This document shows, in pieces, positions 1 to 8,974 of a stretch of DNA of 64,000 nucleotides. A model generated the notes under the pieces. The model was not told the origin of the DNA. It ran no database searches and saw only the letters and a list, made by a program, of their open reading frames with translations. How positions within the stretch are numbered: position 1 is the first letter of the stretch; each line of letters starts with the position of its first letter. A program made the translations under genes and the position numbers. This DNA is from GWF2-33-9 sp964500435 (GTDB taxonomy: Bacteria > Bacteroidota > Ignavibacteria > Kapaibacteriales > UBA2268). The DNA is taken from contig CAZCNL010000009.1 of NCBI GenBank assembly GCA_964500435.1, positions 58,182-122,181 of the forward strand. Reading direction: 5' to 3'.

Positions 1-631
1 TTGTAATTTGCTTTAAATCTTTTAATGTTGAATTCAAGTTTGCTTTATTATCTTCGAACATTGTTTTTAATTCTGCTATTAATAAATCAGTATTCTTAAC
101 AATACTTTTGATATTATTAATTGAGTTTTCGTCAGCAAGTACATTATTCAATCCTGTTAAAGTAGTATCAACTTTATGTAAAATTGTAATAATATCATTG
201 CTTGCGGCACCAAATGTAGCGATTAATTCACCTAAATCAGGTGGATTTGAACCATATAAAAAATTATTTCTATTGAATTTGATTTTTGAAATTCCTGGTT
301 CTATTTCAATTTTTTTCCCACCCGTAATTTCCAAAATCATAATTTTCGCAGTTGCATCTGTGTATATATCAGATACATCGTCAATTGTTCCTATAATCAA
401 AACAGAATCGTGATAGTTTTCGATTGAATTAACTGAACCACGCTTCACACCATTCACAAAAATCGGGTCAGAAATTTTAAGTCCTCCGGAGGATGGAAAT
501 AAAAACTTTATATCAGCTTTTCCGGAGGACAAATTTAAACCTCTTCCAAAAACAATACCCAATACTAAAATCACTATACCTGTGAAAACTAGTAAACCGA
601 CACGAAATTCAATTGCTTTGGAAGTTTTCAT
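1..631 (-). CDS. MCE/MlaD family lipid-transport substrate-binding protein (partial, C-terminus outside window)
   Basis: Reading down from an ATG at 631 the frame stays open to the window edge, so about 210 residues are visible and the stop is missing. Residues about 11-29 form one hydrophobic N-terminal anchor, followed by an MCE domain (about 37-115) with the family's pattern of a strand, a 'GGLKISDPIFVNGVKRGSV' turn and a second strand. After that comes a helical stretch, as in MlaD-type proteins that form periplasmic rings shuttling lipids with an ABC permease and ATPase. It starts 18 bp after the ssb stop, so the two may be co-transcribed; the mla ABC partners, if present, lie elsewhere. 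Family call is from motif recognition. Confidence 0.8.
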   Translation of the reverse strand, partial: MKTSKAIEFRVGLLVFTGIVILVLGIVFGRGLNLSSGKADIKFLFPSSGGLKISDPIFVNGVKRGSVNSIENYHDSVLIIGTIDDVSDIYTDATAKIMILEITGGKKIEIEPGISKIKFNRNNFLYGSNPPDLGELIATFGAASNDIITILHKVDTTLTGLNNVLADENSINNIKSIVKNTDLLIAELKTMFEDNKANLNSTLKDLKQIT

Positions 632-649
632 TCTTTAATTATATTTTCT

Positions 650-1153
650 TTAATATTGTTTATCATCGCTAATTTCTTCGTCAAAATCGAAATTAAAATC
701 GGTGTCGAAATCAACAATTTCATCGTTATATAAATCATCGGTCAAGTGATAGTCAGCTTTTTCCGACATATTGTAATCATTTGTATCGTATTTGCCATTG
801 CTTGTTCCATTTTTACTCTTTCCATCAAGTAAAAGAATGTTGTCGGCTAAAATTTCGACGATTTGTTTTTGTTTTCCATCAATTTTATCTTCGACAACTC
901 GAGTTTGCAATCGACCTTCGACAAAAATACGTGAGCCTTTGTGTATTAATTTTTCAACAATTTCAGCTAACCCACGCCAAGCTACGATTGTGTGCCAATC
1001 TGTTTGCTCTTTTAAATTACCCAATCTATCTTTCCAGGTTTGCGAGGTTGCAATTCTAAATGATGTTACTGGTATTCCACCTGGTGTTTTTTTTAAAATT
1101 GGGTCCATTCCGACGTTGCCAATCAATAGCACTTTATTTAATGACCTAGACAT
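650..1153 (-). CDS. ssb: Single-stranded DNA-binding protein
   Basis: 167 aa. Residues 1-108 are a standard SSB OB-fold: the opening 'SLNKVLLIGNVGMDP', a central 'TDWHTIVAWRGLAEIVEKL', and 'KGSRIFVEGRLQTR' are all family-typical. It coats ssDNA as a tetramer in replication, repair and recombination. Residues about 115-167 are a disordered acidic tail, but the protein ends in ...SDDKQY instead of the usual acidic-I/L-P-F tip that docks partner proteins. The start ATG has a GGGAG Shine-Dalgarno (SD) just upstream. It may be a secondary SSB paralogue; the window cannot show whether another copy exists. Confidence 0.93.
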   Translation of the reverse strand: MSRSLNKVLLIGNVGMDPILKKTPGGIPVTSFRIATSQTWKDRLGNLKEQTDWHTIVAWRGLAEIVEKLIHKGSRIFVEGRLQTRVVEDKIDGKQKQIVEILADNILLLDGKSKNGTSNGKYDTNDYNMSEKADYHLTDDLYNDEIVDFDTDFNFDFDEEISDDKQY

Positions 1154-1235
1154 AAATCTACTCCCAAACTGTTATTAAATACCTAATAAGTCTTTTATAA
1201 AAAAAGATGTGGTGTATGTGATTTTATAATTTGAA

Positions 1236-1988
1236 TTAATGATTACTTGGTTTAACTTTCAATAGTTCAACTTCAAAGATTAAAGCTTGATTTGGTCCGA
1301 TTACTCCTTGTCCAGCTCCTCTTTCTCCGTATGCTAACTCTGAAGGTATGTATAATATAGCTTTTCCGCCTTCTTTCATTAATTGCAAACCTTCTGTCCA
1401 ACCTTTGATTACTTGGTTTAAAACGAAATCTACTGGTTGTCCACGTTCTACTGAACTATCGAATACTTTTCCATCAATTGTTCTACCTGTGTAATGAACT
1501 TGCACTGTGTCTGTCTCTTTCGGGGATAAACCTGTTCCTTCTTTCGTAATTTCATATTGCAAGCCTGAAGTTGTCACTTTGATGTTTGGTTTTTGTGAAT
1601 TTTCTTTTAAAAACTTTTCTGACTCTTCTTTATTTAACTGTGCTAATTTTGCTTGTTTTTCCATATCTTTTTGCCTTAATTCCTGATTTAAATTTACTAT
1701 TGCTTGTTGAATTTCATCTTGTGTTAAAGCTGGGTTTGCATCAAACATTACATCTTTCATTGCTTGTAAGAAAACGTCCAAATTGATATTAATGTTGTTG
1801 TTTTTTAAATCATTACCAAATTGTGCACCCAAACTATAAGATAAAGTATCAACTTTATTATCTAACTTAATTGTCGAATTGGGTTGTTGTGTTGCAGGTT
1901 TTGTTACTTTCGGTTTGTTTGTACCTCCAAAAGCGTTTGTAGCAATAAAAGCTACTGCGAATAATACTACCAAAATATTTTTTTGCAT
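1236..1988 (-). CDS. Periplasmic FKBP-type peptidyl-prolyl isomerase (FkpA/Mip-like)
   Basis: 250 aa with an N-terminal signal peptide (residues 1-22), a linker rich in K/T/P/Q, a helical dimerisation-type domain (about 45-130) and a C-terminal FKBP domain (about 158-247). The FKBP pocket is intact: Y166, F176-D177, V193-I194, W197, Y220 and F238 sit where the family's aromatic pocket residues are expected. It should catalyse cis/trans proline isomerisation and act as a chaperone in the periplasm. An SD-like GGAG precedes the ATG. The domain order is that of FkpA/Mip proteins; a lipoprotein Cys is not present. Confidence 0.92.
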   Translation of the reverse strand: MQKNILVVLFAVAFIATNAFGGTNKPKVTKPATQQPNSTIKLDNKVDTLSYSLGAQFGNDLKNNNININLDVFLQAMKDVMFDANPALTQDEIQQAIVNLNQELRQKDMEKQAKLAQLNKEESEKFLKENSQKPNIKVTTSGLQYEITKEGTGLSPKETDTVQVHYTGRTIDGKVFDSSVERGQPVDFVLNQVIKGWTEGLQLMKEGGKAILYIPSELAYGERGAGQGVIGPNQALIFEVELLKVKPSNH

Positions 1989-2141
1989 TAAAAAATCTCC
2001 AAAAAATCTTAAAAAATTGAATTATATTATTGTAAATACGTGTTAATCATTAAAAAATTTTGTTTTTTATTACTTTTTTATACTTCTTTCATTAAATAAA
2101 TCTTAATGATGAAATAAAAATAAAAAATACATTCTATGAAT

Positions 2142-4694
2142 CTATGAAAAAATCATTTCAGGAAATTTTTGCAGCAATTTATTGACGTTCGAAATATCTT
2201 TTGCTCCTGCTGTAGCAAGATGTGCTTTGCCACCACCGCCGCCACCAAGGAATTTTGCCGCAAAACCAACTAATTTACCCGCTGGATATTTGTCCTTCAA
2301 ATCATCAGTAACAACGCAGCAAAGTTGTACTTTCCCATCATTTATTGTTGTTAAAAGTGCAATTCCTTCTTTTGCCATTTTATTTCTTATTTCATCGCCT
2401 AAATTTCTTAGCGTGTCGATATCAGTTTCGGGCAATTCTGTTGTTATTATTTTTATCCCATTTACTTTTTTTGAGTTATTAATTAATTTCTCAACTTCAC
2501 TCGAAAGTTCTTGCATTTTATTGCTTGCAATTACTTTTTCGAGTTGTTTTATTTTCTCGATTAATTCTTCTTTTTCTGCTTCTTTTTTCTTTAATTCGGA
2601 GTTAACTTGTTTAATATATTTTTCCACGGCTGGTCCCGTAATTGCTTCAATTCGACGTACACCAGCAGCTATGCCTGCTTCGTTAATTATTTTGAAAATG
2701 CCTATTTCACTTGTGTTTTTTACGTGAGTTCCACCGCAAAGTTCTATGGAAAAATTCTCGTCCATAGTTACTGCTCGGACCACGTCCCCATATTTATCAC
2801 CAAAAAACATTTTGATTTTCGGATTTTGTTTTGCTTTTTCAAGTGATAATTCCTCTGTTTTCACAGGGAATTTCGAAAAAATCTTTTCATTAACTATTTG
2901 CTCAATTTTATCTATATCTTCTGCTGAAACTTTTTCAAAATGATTAAAATCAAATCTCAAGTAATCGGGAGAAACAAGTGAACCAGCTTGTTTTATGTGG
3001 TTACCAAGAGTTTCTTTCAATGCTTCATGGAGCAAATGCGTCGCACTATGATTTCTCATTATATTATTCCGTCTCCATTCGTCAACTTCTGCTATTGCTT
3101 CATCTCCAACTTTTGCAATTACTTCTCGTTCACAAATATGTATTCTTCCATTTCCTACTTTTTGAATGTCCAACACTTTATAAACTTCGTTATTTATTGT
3201 TAAAGTTCCTGTATCTGAAACTTGTCCACCACTTTCTGCATAAAATGGCGTTTTGTCCAAAATTACTTTATTCTCATCAATATATATAATTTTTGCAGTT
3301 GTCTTTAATTCATTATATCCAGTGAAAATTGTAGTATATTCACCTTCAATATTAATAGCTTCTGTCGAGCTTACTTTTCTTGCAGAGCGAGATCGGTCTC
3401 GTTGCTCTTCCATAAACTTCTCAAATTCCTCAGTGTCAACAGTAAATCCTCTTTCTCGAGCGATTAATTGAGTTAAATCTAATGGAAAACCAAAAGTGTC
3501 ATAAAGTAAGAAAGCATCTTTTCCAGAAATAATGTGATTACTATCGGCATTACTATTGATAATTTCTTCAACCTTTGCGAGCCCTCTTTCCAATGTTACA
3601 AGAAAGCTTTCTTCTTCTGCTTTAATAACTCTTTCGATAGTATTTTTTTCCTGAATTAATTCAGGGAAAACATCACCTAATGTATCAATCAAAACTGGAA
3701 CTAATTTATAAATTAGTGGTTCGTTAAAACCAAGATTCCGAGCAAACCGAGATGCTCTTCGTAAAATCCTTCGCAAAACATAACTTCTTCCTTCGTTGCC
3801 TGGTAAAGCGCCATCTGCAATTGCAAAAGACAAAGTCCTTAAATGGTCAGCAATTACTCGCATTGCTATTCCATCTTTGCTTTCTAATTCTGCGTTATAT
3901 TTTTTTCCTGATAATTCAGAAATTTTTTGAATAATCGGCATAAATACATCTGTATCGTAATTCGATTTCGTTCCTTGTATCACAGACACAATTCGCTCAA
4001 AGCCCATTCCCGTATCGACATGCTTTGCTTTAAGTGGTTCTAATTCACCTTGTGCATTGCGATTGTATTGAATAAAAACTAAATTCCAAATTTCAATAAC
4101 ATCGGGTGAACCGGCATTGACCAGATTTGCTCCAGAAAAATCGTCTGTTCTGTCGAAATGAATTTCACTACAAGGACCGCATGGACCTGTCTCGCCCATC
4201 TCCCAAAAATTATCTTTTTCGCCAAAACGCTGAATGTGACTTTCGGGTAAATATTTCTTCCAAATTTCGAATGCTTCGTCATCTGTTTTATATACAGTTG
4301 CATACAATCTTTCTTTCGGTAATTTCCAAACATCAGTCAATAACTCCCAAGCCCATTGAATTGCTTCCTCTTTGTAATAATCACCGAAACTCCAATTCCC
4401 AAGCATTTCAAAAAAAGTATGATGATATGTATCAACACCAACTTCTTCTAAATCATTATGTTTACCGCTTACACGAATACATTTTTGCGTATCGGCGGCT
4501 CTTTTATAATCTCGTTCACCTAAGCCAAGAAATACATCCTTGAACTGATTCATCCCCGCATTTGTGAAAAGAAGCGTTGGGTCGTTATGTGGAACAACTG
4601 GTGCAGAGGGCACTATTCTATGTCCCTTTGTTTTGAAAAAATCTAAAAATGATTGTCGAATCTCTTTTGCGGTCATTTTATTTGTTGTGGTCAT
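2142..4694 (-). CDS. alaS: Alanyl-tRNA synthetase
   Basis: 850 aa, close to the usual 870-880. The class II catalytic core opens with 'GHRIVPSAPVVPHNDPTLLF'; the editing domain carries the zinc motif 'HSATHLLHEAL' and the downstream 'CGGTH'; a coiled coil follows; the C-terminal DHHA1-type domain has a run of six glycines from residue 817 followed by KAHLATAGAKD. It charges tRNA-Ala and hydrolyses mischarged Ser/Gly. Met1 is used as start, but Met7 (MTAKEIRQ) aligns equally well with homologues; neither has a strong SD. A -7-type promoter motif lies at 4758-4765. It appears to be monocistronic. Confidence 0.98.
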   Translation of the reverse strand: MTTTNKMTAKEIRQSFLDFFKTKGHRIVPSAPVVPHNDPTLLFTNAGMNQFKDVFLGLGERDYKRAADTQKCIRVSGKHNDLEEVGVDTYHHTFFEMLGNWSFGDYYKEEAIQWAWELLTDVWKLPKERLYATVYKTDDEAFEIWKKYLPESHIQRFGEKDNFWEMGETGPCGPCSEIHFDRTDDFSGANLVNAGSPDVIEIWNLVFIQYNRNAQGELEPLKAKHVDTGMGFERIVSVIQGTKSNYDTDVFMPIIQKISELSGKKYNAELESKDGIAMRVIADHLRTLSFAIADGALPGNEGRSYVLRRILRRASRFARNLGFNEPLIYKLVPVLIDTLGDVFPELIQEKNTIERVIKAEEESFLVTLERGLAKVEEIINSNADSNHIISGKDAFLLYDTFGFPLDLTQLIARERGFTVDTEEFEKFMEEQRDRSRSARKVSSTEAINIEGEYTTIFTGYNELKTTAKIIYIDENKVILDKTPFYAESGGQVSDTGTLTINNEVYKVLDIQKVGNGRIHICEREVIAKVGDEAIAEVDEWRRNNIMRNHSATHLLHEALKETLGNHIKQAGSLVSPDYLRFDFNHFEKVSAEDIDKIEQIVNEKIFSKFPVKTEELSLEKAKQNPKIKMFFGDKYGDVVRAVTMDENFSIELCGGTHVKNTSEIGIFKIINEAGIAAGVRRIEAITGPAVEKYIKQVNSELKKKEAEKEELIEKIKQLEKVIASNKMQELSSEVEKLINNSKKVNGIKIITTELPETDIDTLRNLGDEIRNKMAKEGIALLTTINDGKVQLCCVVTDDLKDKYPAGKLVGFAAKFLGGGGGGKAHLATAGAKDISNVNKLLQKFPEMIFS

Positions 4695-4757
4695 ATTTTA
4701 TTTATTGTTTGATGTTTTATTTTTAATATTTATTTAAAATCAATTTTGTATAGTTTG

Positions 4758-4765
4758 CAAAATTA
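4758..4765 (-). promoter_or_regulatory. Candidate -7 promoter element upstream of alaS
   Basis: On the minus strand the bases read TAATTTTG, an exact match to the Bacteroidota -7 consensus TAnnTTTG, followed by CA. It lies about 64 bases before the alaS ATG. No good TTTG -33 element is visible at the expected 19-21 base spacing, so the call rests on the -7 box alone. Confidence 0.4.
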
Positions 4766-4905
4766 ACTACAAAAGTTTTATTGACGTATAAAATTATAAT
4801 TAATGATATAATAAATTCAATGTGAATTGAATTTAAATTAAGAATGTTGGAATTTTAAAAATTTAAGTTATTGTATTAATCAGGAAAGTTTAATAAAAGT
4901 GAGTT

Positions 4906-5937
4906 TTAACCTAATTCGTGGCGGTATTCTCTTGTCATCAAATCTTTTAAAGCAACTTCTGGTGGCAAATTATCAAAAAGGATTTGATGAACTTTTGTTA
5001 CGATAGGCATTTCAACCTTATGCTTTTGAGCAAGATTATACGCCGATTTTGTTGTTTCAACACCTTCAGCTATCATTTGCATCTCGTTTATTATTTCGTT
5101 TAACTTTTTACCAAGTCCAATAAGTTCACCAACTTTTCGATTGCGTGAATGTTTACTATTGCAAGTTACAATTAAATCTCCTAAACCTGAAAGCCCAGTA
5201 ATTGTAAGCGCATTTGCACCCATAGCAACAGATAGCCTTGACATTTCAGCTAATCCTCTTGTGATGAGTGCCGCCTTTGTATTATCACCAAATTGCAAAC
5301 CATCAATGATGCCTGCTGCAATTGCTATAACATTTTTGATTGATCCACCCAATTCACAACCGACAATATCTTGTGATGTATAAACTCTAAAATTGCCATT
5401 TGAGAATAAAATTTGAATAAATCGAGAATAACTTATATCTTCTGATGATGTAACGACAGTTGTTGGTTGGAACAATCCTACTTCTTCTGCATGTGATGGA
5501 CCTGTGAGTACTGCAAAATCTTCGGAACTTACACCCAATTGTGCAAAAATTTCGGAACCTCGTTGCAATGTATCAATTTCAATTCCTTTCGCAACGTTTA
5601 ATACTTTTTTACCATTCAAATTAATACCGGACGCAGATAAAGTTTTACGAATGTATTGAGTAGGAATCGCAGAAACAAAGAATTTTTGAGTTTTTAAAAC
5701 TGCTAAATCATTAACAGCTATTACTTTTTCGTTTAATTTTATTTTAGGGAGAAATAAATTATTAACCCGATTTTTATTAATGGAATCTACAAGCTCTGGT
5801 TCTCTTGCCCAAAGAACAACATTGTAACCATTATAAGCTAACAAATTCGAAAGAGCGGTACCCCAGCCACCTGCTCCTATAACATAAATTGTATTGTTTT
5901 CGATTATTTCTTCAAAGTATTTACGGAAGACATCCAT
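4906..5937 (-). CDS. gpsA: NAD(P)H-dependent glycerol-3-phosphate dehydrogenase
   Basis: 343 aa. The Rossmann loop GAGGWG is at residues 21-26, and the C-terminal helical domain carries the active-site lysine region 'GGSIKNVIAIAAGI' followed by 'GDNTKAALITRGLAEM' and 'GLGDLIVTC'. It reduces dihydroxyacetone phosphate to sn-glycerol-3-phosphate for phospholipid synthesis. Its ATG shares one base with the stop of plsY (TAATG), so the two are translationally coupled and supply consecutive steps. The first 15 residues are a short extension relative to typical GpsA. Confidence 0.97.
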   Translation of the reverse strand: MDVFRKYFEEIIENNTIYVIGAGGWGTALSNLLAYNGYNVVLWAREPELVDSINKNRVNNLFLPKIKLNEKVIAVNDLAVLKTQKFFVSAIPTQYIRKTLSASGINLNGKKVLNVAKGIEIDTLQRGSEIFAQLGVSSEDFAVLTGPSHAEEVGLFQPTTVVTSSEDISYSRFIQILFSNGNFRVYTSQDIVGCELGGSIKNVIAIAAGIIDGLQFGDNTKAALITRGLAEMSRLSVAMGANALTITGLSGLGDLIVTCNSKHSRNRKVGELIGLGKKLNEIINEMQMIAEGVETTKSAYNLAQKHKVEMPIVTKVHQILFDNLPPEVALKDLMTREYRHELG

Positions 5938-6638
5938 TAAACTTTGTTTTTGGGTTGGAACAATTTAATTTTAATTAATTGCAATTTTGCAAACTGATTC
6001 TCACGTCCTTCGATTAATCTTTTAATGTTTGTTCGGTGTGTGTAAATTACAACTAAGCTAAGCAAAATAAATGCATAAATCAAAAAGTGGTACCCTGGAA
6101 TATGAATACCATAAAAATTATATCTTACAAATAGAGCTGAAGGAACAGTTATTCCAGCAATGATTGAACCAAGAGAAACATATCCAGAAAGAAATAGAAC
6201 TAACATAAATACACCAATAGCTATAGCAAGTTCAATTGGTGCAATGGCAATCAACATTCCTAATGCTGTGTTTATTCCTTTACCACCTCTAAATCCAGCG
6301 AAGACTGTGAATATATGACCTAAAACTGCAACAAAACCAGCACCAAATTTTATAATAGTTATATCTTGGAAATTTGTTGCATTTGGGAAAGTGAGTCCTG
6401 AGCCTAAAATTGATGCAATATATACCGCAGCAACACCTTTTAGAATGTCCAGTACTTGAACTATTAATCCCCATTTTACTCCGAGAACACGCATAACATT
6501 GGTGCTACCCATATTCCCACTTCCTTTTGTACGGATATCAAATCCAAAAAACTTTTTGCTTATAACTAAACCCCAAGGTATCGAACCAAGTAAATAGGAA
6601 ATTATCGCTATTGCTACGAAATGAAAAAATAAATTCAT
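5937..6638 (-). CDS. plsY: Acyl-phosphate:glycerol-3-phosphate acyltransferase
   Basis: 233 aa integral membrane protein with about five or six hydrophobic segments. It has the PlsY signatures: 'LGSIPWG' near residue 17, 'GSGNMGSTNVMR' and 'FRGGKGINTALG'. It transfers the acyl group from acyl-phosphate to glycerol-3-phosphate, the first committed step of phosphatidic acid synthesis. It is first in a two-gene operon with gpsA, which makes its substrate; the stop of plsY and the ATG of gpsA overlap by one base. The C-terminal ~25 residues are a charged tail slightly longer than in many homologues. Confidence 0.96.
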   Translation of the reverse strand: MNLFFHFVAIAIISYLLGSIPWGLVISKKFFGFDIRTKGSGNMGSTNVMRVLGVKWGLIVQVLDILKGVAAVYIASILGSGLTFPNATNFQDITIIKFGAGFVAVLGHIFTVFAGFRGGKGINTALGMLIAIAPIELAIAIGVFMLVLFLSGYVSLGSIIAGITVPSALFVRYNFYGIHIPGYHFLIYAFILLSLVVIYTHRTNIKRLIEGRENQFAKLQLIKIKLFQPKNKV

Positions 6639-6866
6639 ACTAAATCTTAAATTTAAAAATACAATATATAAAAGAAATTACTTAAATATTATTTTAAATT
6701 TTAAAACAAAAATCAAATTTTACCAAATTTATTGTTATAAAATTCTTGTTTAATATTTTTTTAAAAATCAAAATTACCTAAAAACCAACAAAAAACAAAA
6801 CAGAGTTGAAAATAATTAAAATTATTGTTTTAATTTTTAATAGTCTGCAATCACCGCATCCAATAT

Positions 6867-8912
6867 TTATTGACAACAAAGTGGATTCACAACTTTTTTT
6901 ACAAATGTCAAGAACTTAGGATAATCTCTCGTAAATGTTTCAGTTGCAACAACTTCACCATTTGGAGTCATTATAACATAAAGTGGTAGTTCGATTGAGC
7001 CAAATTTTTCTTCTTGATATTTTTTATTTGATAAATAAGGTTCTTCCAAGCGGTCAGTATATAATCGAACATTCACTGATTTTGAGAGTAAATCAATTAT
7101 TTCAGGCTTTTTGAAATAATTTTGCTCGACCCAACGACAATTTGTACACGTGAAACCGGAAAAATCTACAAAAACATTTCTATTTTCTTTTTTGGCAATT
7201 TCAAATGCGTTGTTCAAATTATCGAGCCAAACAGTTTCTTTTGTAGCTTGAGTCGATGTATTCGTGGTGATAACTCCTGCACTTTGCACACCATTAGCAG
7301 CTGCCATTATTTCAGAATATTCAGCTGGTGGTAAAAATGCATCGAGTTCACCCAATGGTTTGCCGAAAAGCCCAACCATCAAATAAAAGCCTATTCCTGC
7401 GAAAAACATAGCAAAGATTGCCCTAAGCGACCCAACGCTTTCAACGTCAGAATCGTGAGGAAATCTAAATACACCAATTATGTATAATGTTATTAAAAAT
7501 GCAATGCCAACCCAAATTGCAACAAACAAATCCTTTGGTAAGATTCCAAGTGCTAAAACTAAATCAGCATTACTCAAAAACTTCATTGCAGCAGCAATTT
7601 CTAAAAATCCCATAACTATTTTGACATTATTCATCCATCCACCTGCTTTTGGCATTTTCTTTAATAAGGTTGGAAATAATGCTAATAAAAAGAATGGTGC
7701 TGCAAAAACTGCTGAAAATGCTAACATTCCGATTATTGGATAAAACCACTCTCCTCCACTTGCTGAAATTAGTGCTGAACCTACAAAAGGCACTGTACAT
7801 GTAAACGAAGTTAGCGAAAATGTAAGCGACATCAATAACAAACTAATAATCCCAGAGCTTTGATTACTTTTTGTGTTTAATATATTCAACAATCCCGTTG
7901 GTAATTGAATTTCGAATGCACCAAATAAATTGAAGGCAAAAGCAACAAAAATTGCGGCAATGAATAAATTAACCCATGCATTTGATGCAAAATCTCTTAT
8001 TCCCGTTGCTCCAAATATTAATGCTAATAAAAATCCCAATGCTGTAAATGTAAGTATTATTCCTAAGGCGTATATTGAGGAATCACGAAATGCTTTTCCT
8101 TTGGCTTTTTCTTTTTCAGCTCTCTTCGTAAAAAATGATACTGTAATTGGTACCATTGGGAACACACAGGGTGTCAACAATGCCAATGCTCCAGCACTCA
8201 TCGCAAACCAAATAAAGGATAACACTCCTTCTTTCTTTTTAGTTTCGATTTCTGATTGGGATTTGGTTGTTACTTGTTTGCCATCGTTTATGTTTTCAGT
8301 ATTTGATTCAACTTTGGTTTCATTAATACTTTCTTTGTTAACTTCATTTTCTTTTTCAATTGTTGCTTGGTCTTGCTGGTTAATTTGTTCTTCATCAACT
8401 TTTTGAGTTGTGCTTAATATTGTGCTTTTATATGGTTTATTCGAAACTGTAACTACGTAATTATCGGGTGGTAAACAACTAACTGAATCGCAAAATTGCA
8501 AAACAAACGAAAATTTCATTTGTTGCTTTGAAAAATCAATATCCTGCAATGCTTTTAATGGAATTTCTATTGAAAATTTATCTTTATAATATTCAATATT
8601 CATTTCAAAACCATGGTCATATTTGACGTGTGGTTTATCTGCTTTGATTTTCCCGTTAATTTTCGCTAAATTAGTGTTTACTAACTTTACTTCTGATTGT
8701 GTTGGTCCAATTCCATCTGGTGTTTCTTGTTTTTTAAATGAATATGTATAATGTTGCTTATCAATTTGAAAGTCGACTTTTACACTGAAATCTTCTCCTG
8801 ATTTTACAGTCAAACTTGATGGATATGCAGTCATAGTAACGATTTTCGTATTTGCAGAAAATGAAGTTAATGTTACTAAAAAAAACAATGCAATTATTTG
8901 TATAATTTTCAT
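6867..8912 (-). CDS. dsbD: Thiol:disulfide interchange protein DsbD
   Basis: 681 aa three-domain protein: signal peptide (1-20); periplasmic alpha domain with C141 and C146; a charged spacer (about 170-228); a transmembrane domain with eight predicted helices carrying the redox cysteines C249 ('TPCVFPM') and C372 ('FTCTVPF'); and a C-terminal thioredoxin domain with C589-T-N-C592. All three cysteine pairs are present, so electron flow from cytoplasmic thioredoxin to periplasmic substrates looks intact. It ends in an extra ...LCCQ, two further cysteines of unknown use. It follows hprK by 62 bases and may be read from the same transcript. Confidence 0.96.
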   Translation of the reverse strand: MKIIQIIALFFLVTLTSFSANTKIVTMTAYPSSLTVKSGEDFSVKVDFQIDKQHYTYSFKKQETPDGIGPTQSEVKLVNTNLAKINGKIKADKPHVKYDHGFEMNIEYYKDKFSIEIPLKALQDIDFSKQQMKFSFVLQFCDSVSCLPPDNYVVTVSNKPYKSTILSTTQKVDEEQINQQDQATIEKENEVNKESINETKVESNTENINDGKQVTTKSQSEIETKKKEGVLSFIWFAMSAGALALLTPCVFPMVPITVSFFTKRAEKEKAKGKAFRDSSIYALGIILTFTALGFLLALIFGATGIRDFASNAWVNLFIAAIFVAFAFNLFGAFEIQLPTGLLNILNTKSNQSSGIISLLLMSLTFSLTSFTCTVPFVGSALISASGGEWFYPIIGMLAFSAVFAAPFFLLALFPTLLKKMPKAGGWMNNVKIVMGFLEIAAAMKFLSNADLVLALGILPKDLFVAIWVGIAFLITLYIIGVFRFPHDSDVESVGSLRAIFAMFFAGIGFYLMVGLFGKPLGELDAFLPPAEYSEIMAAANGVQSAGVITTNTSTQATKETVWLDNLNNAFEIAKKENRNVFVDFSGFTCTNCRWVEQNYFKKPEIIDLLSKSVNVRLYTDRLEEPYLSNKKYQEEKFGSIELPLYVIMTPNGEVVATETFTRDYPKFLTFVKKVVNPLCCQ

Positions 8913-8974
8913 AATAATTTGATTTTTAATTTACATAATTTTAATTAGGAAATTTAATAATAAAATATAATATT

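Noticed and set aside
108..413. Plus-strand 101-residue frame near the left edge
   Set aside because: It lies antisense to the MCE/MlaD protein, whose anchor and MCE motif are clear on the minus strand.
2182..2727. 181-residue frame antisense to alaS
   Set aside because: It is a shadow of the conserved C-terminal half of alaS, with no family motif.
4695..4905. T-box or other riboswitch upstream of alaS, or an RNA gene between alaS and gpsA
   Set aside because: No T-box motif, stem-loop or tRNA-like structure could be seen; only a -7-type box and AT-rich sequence.
6805..6835. AATAATT/AATTATT inverted repeat after dsbD as terminator
   Set aside because: The stem is only seven A/T pairs and would be too weak to call.
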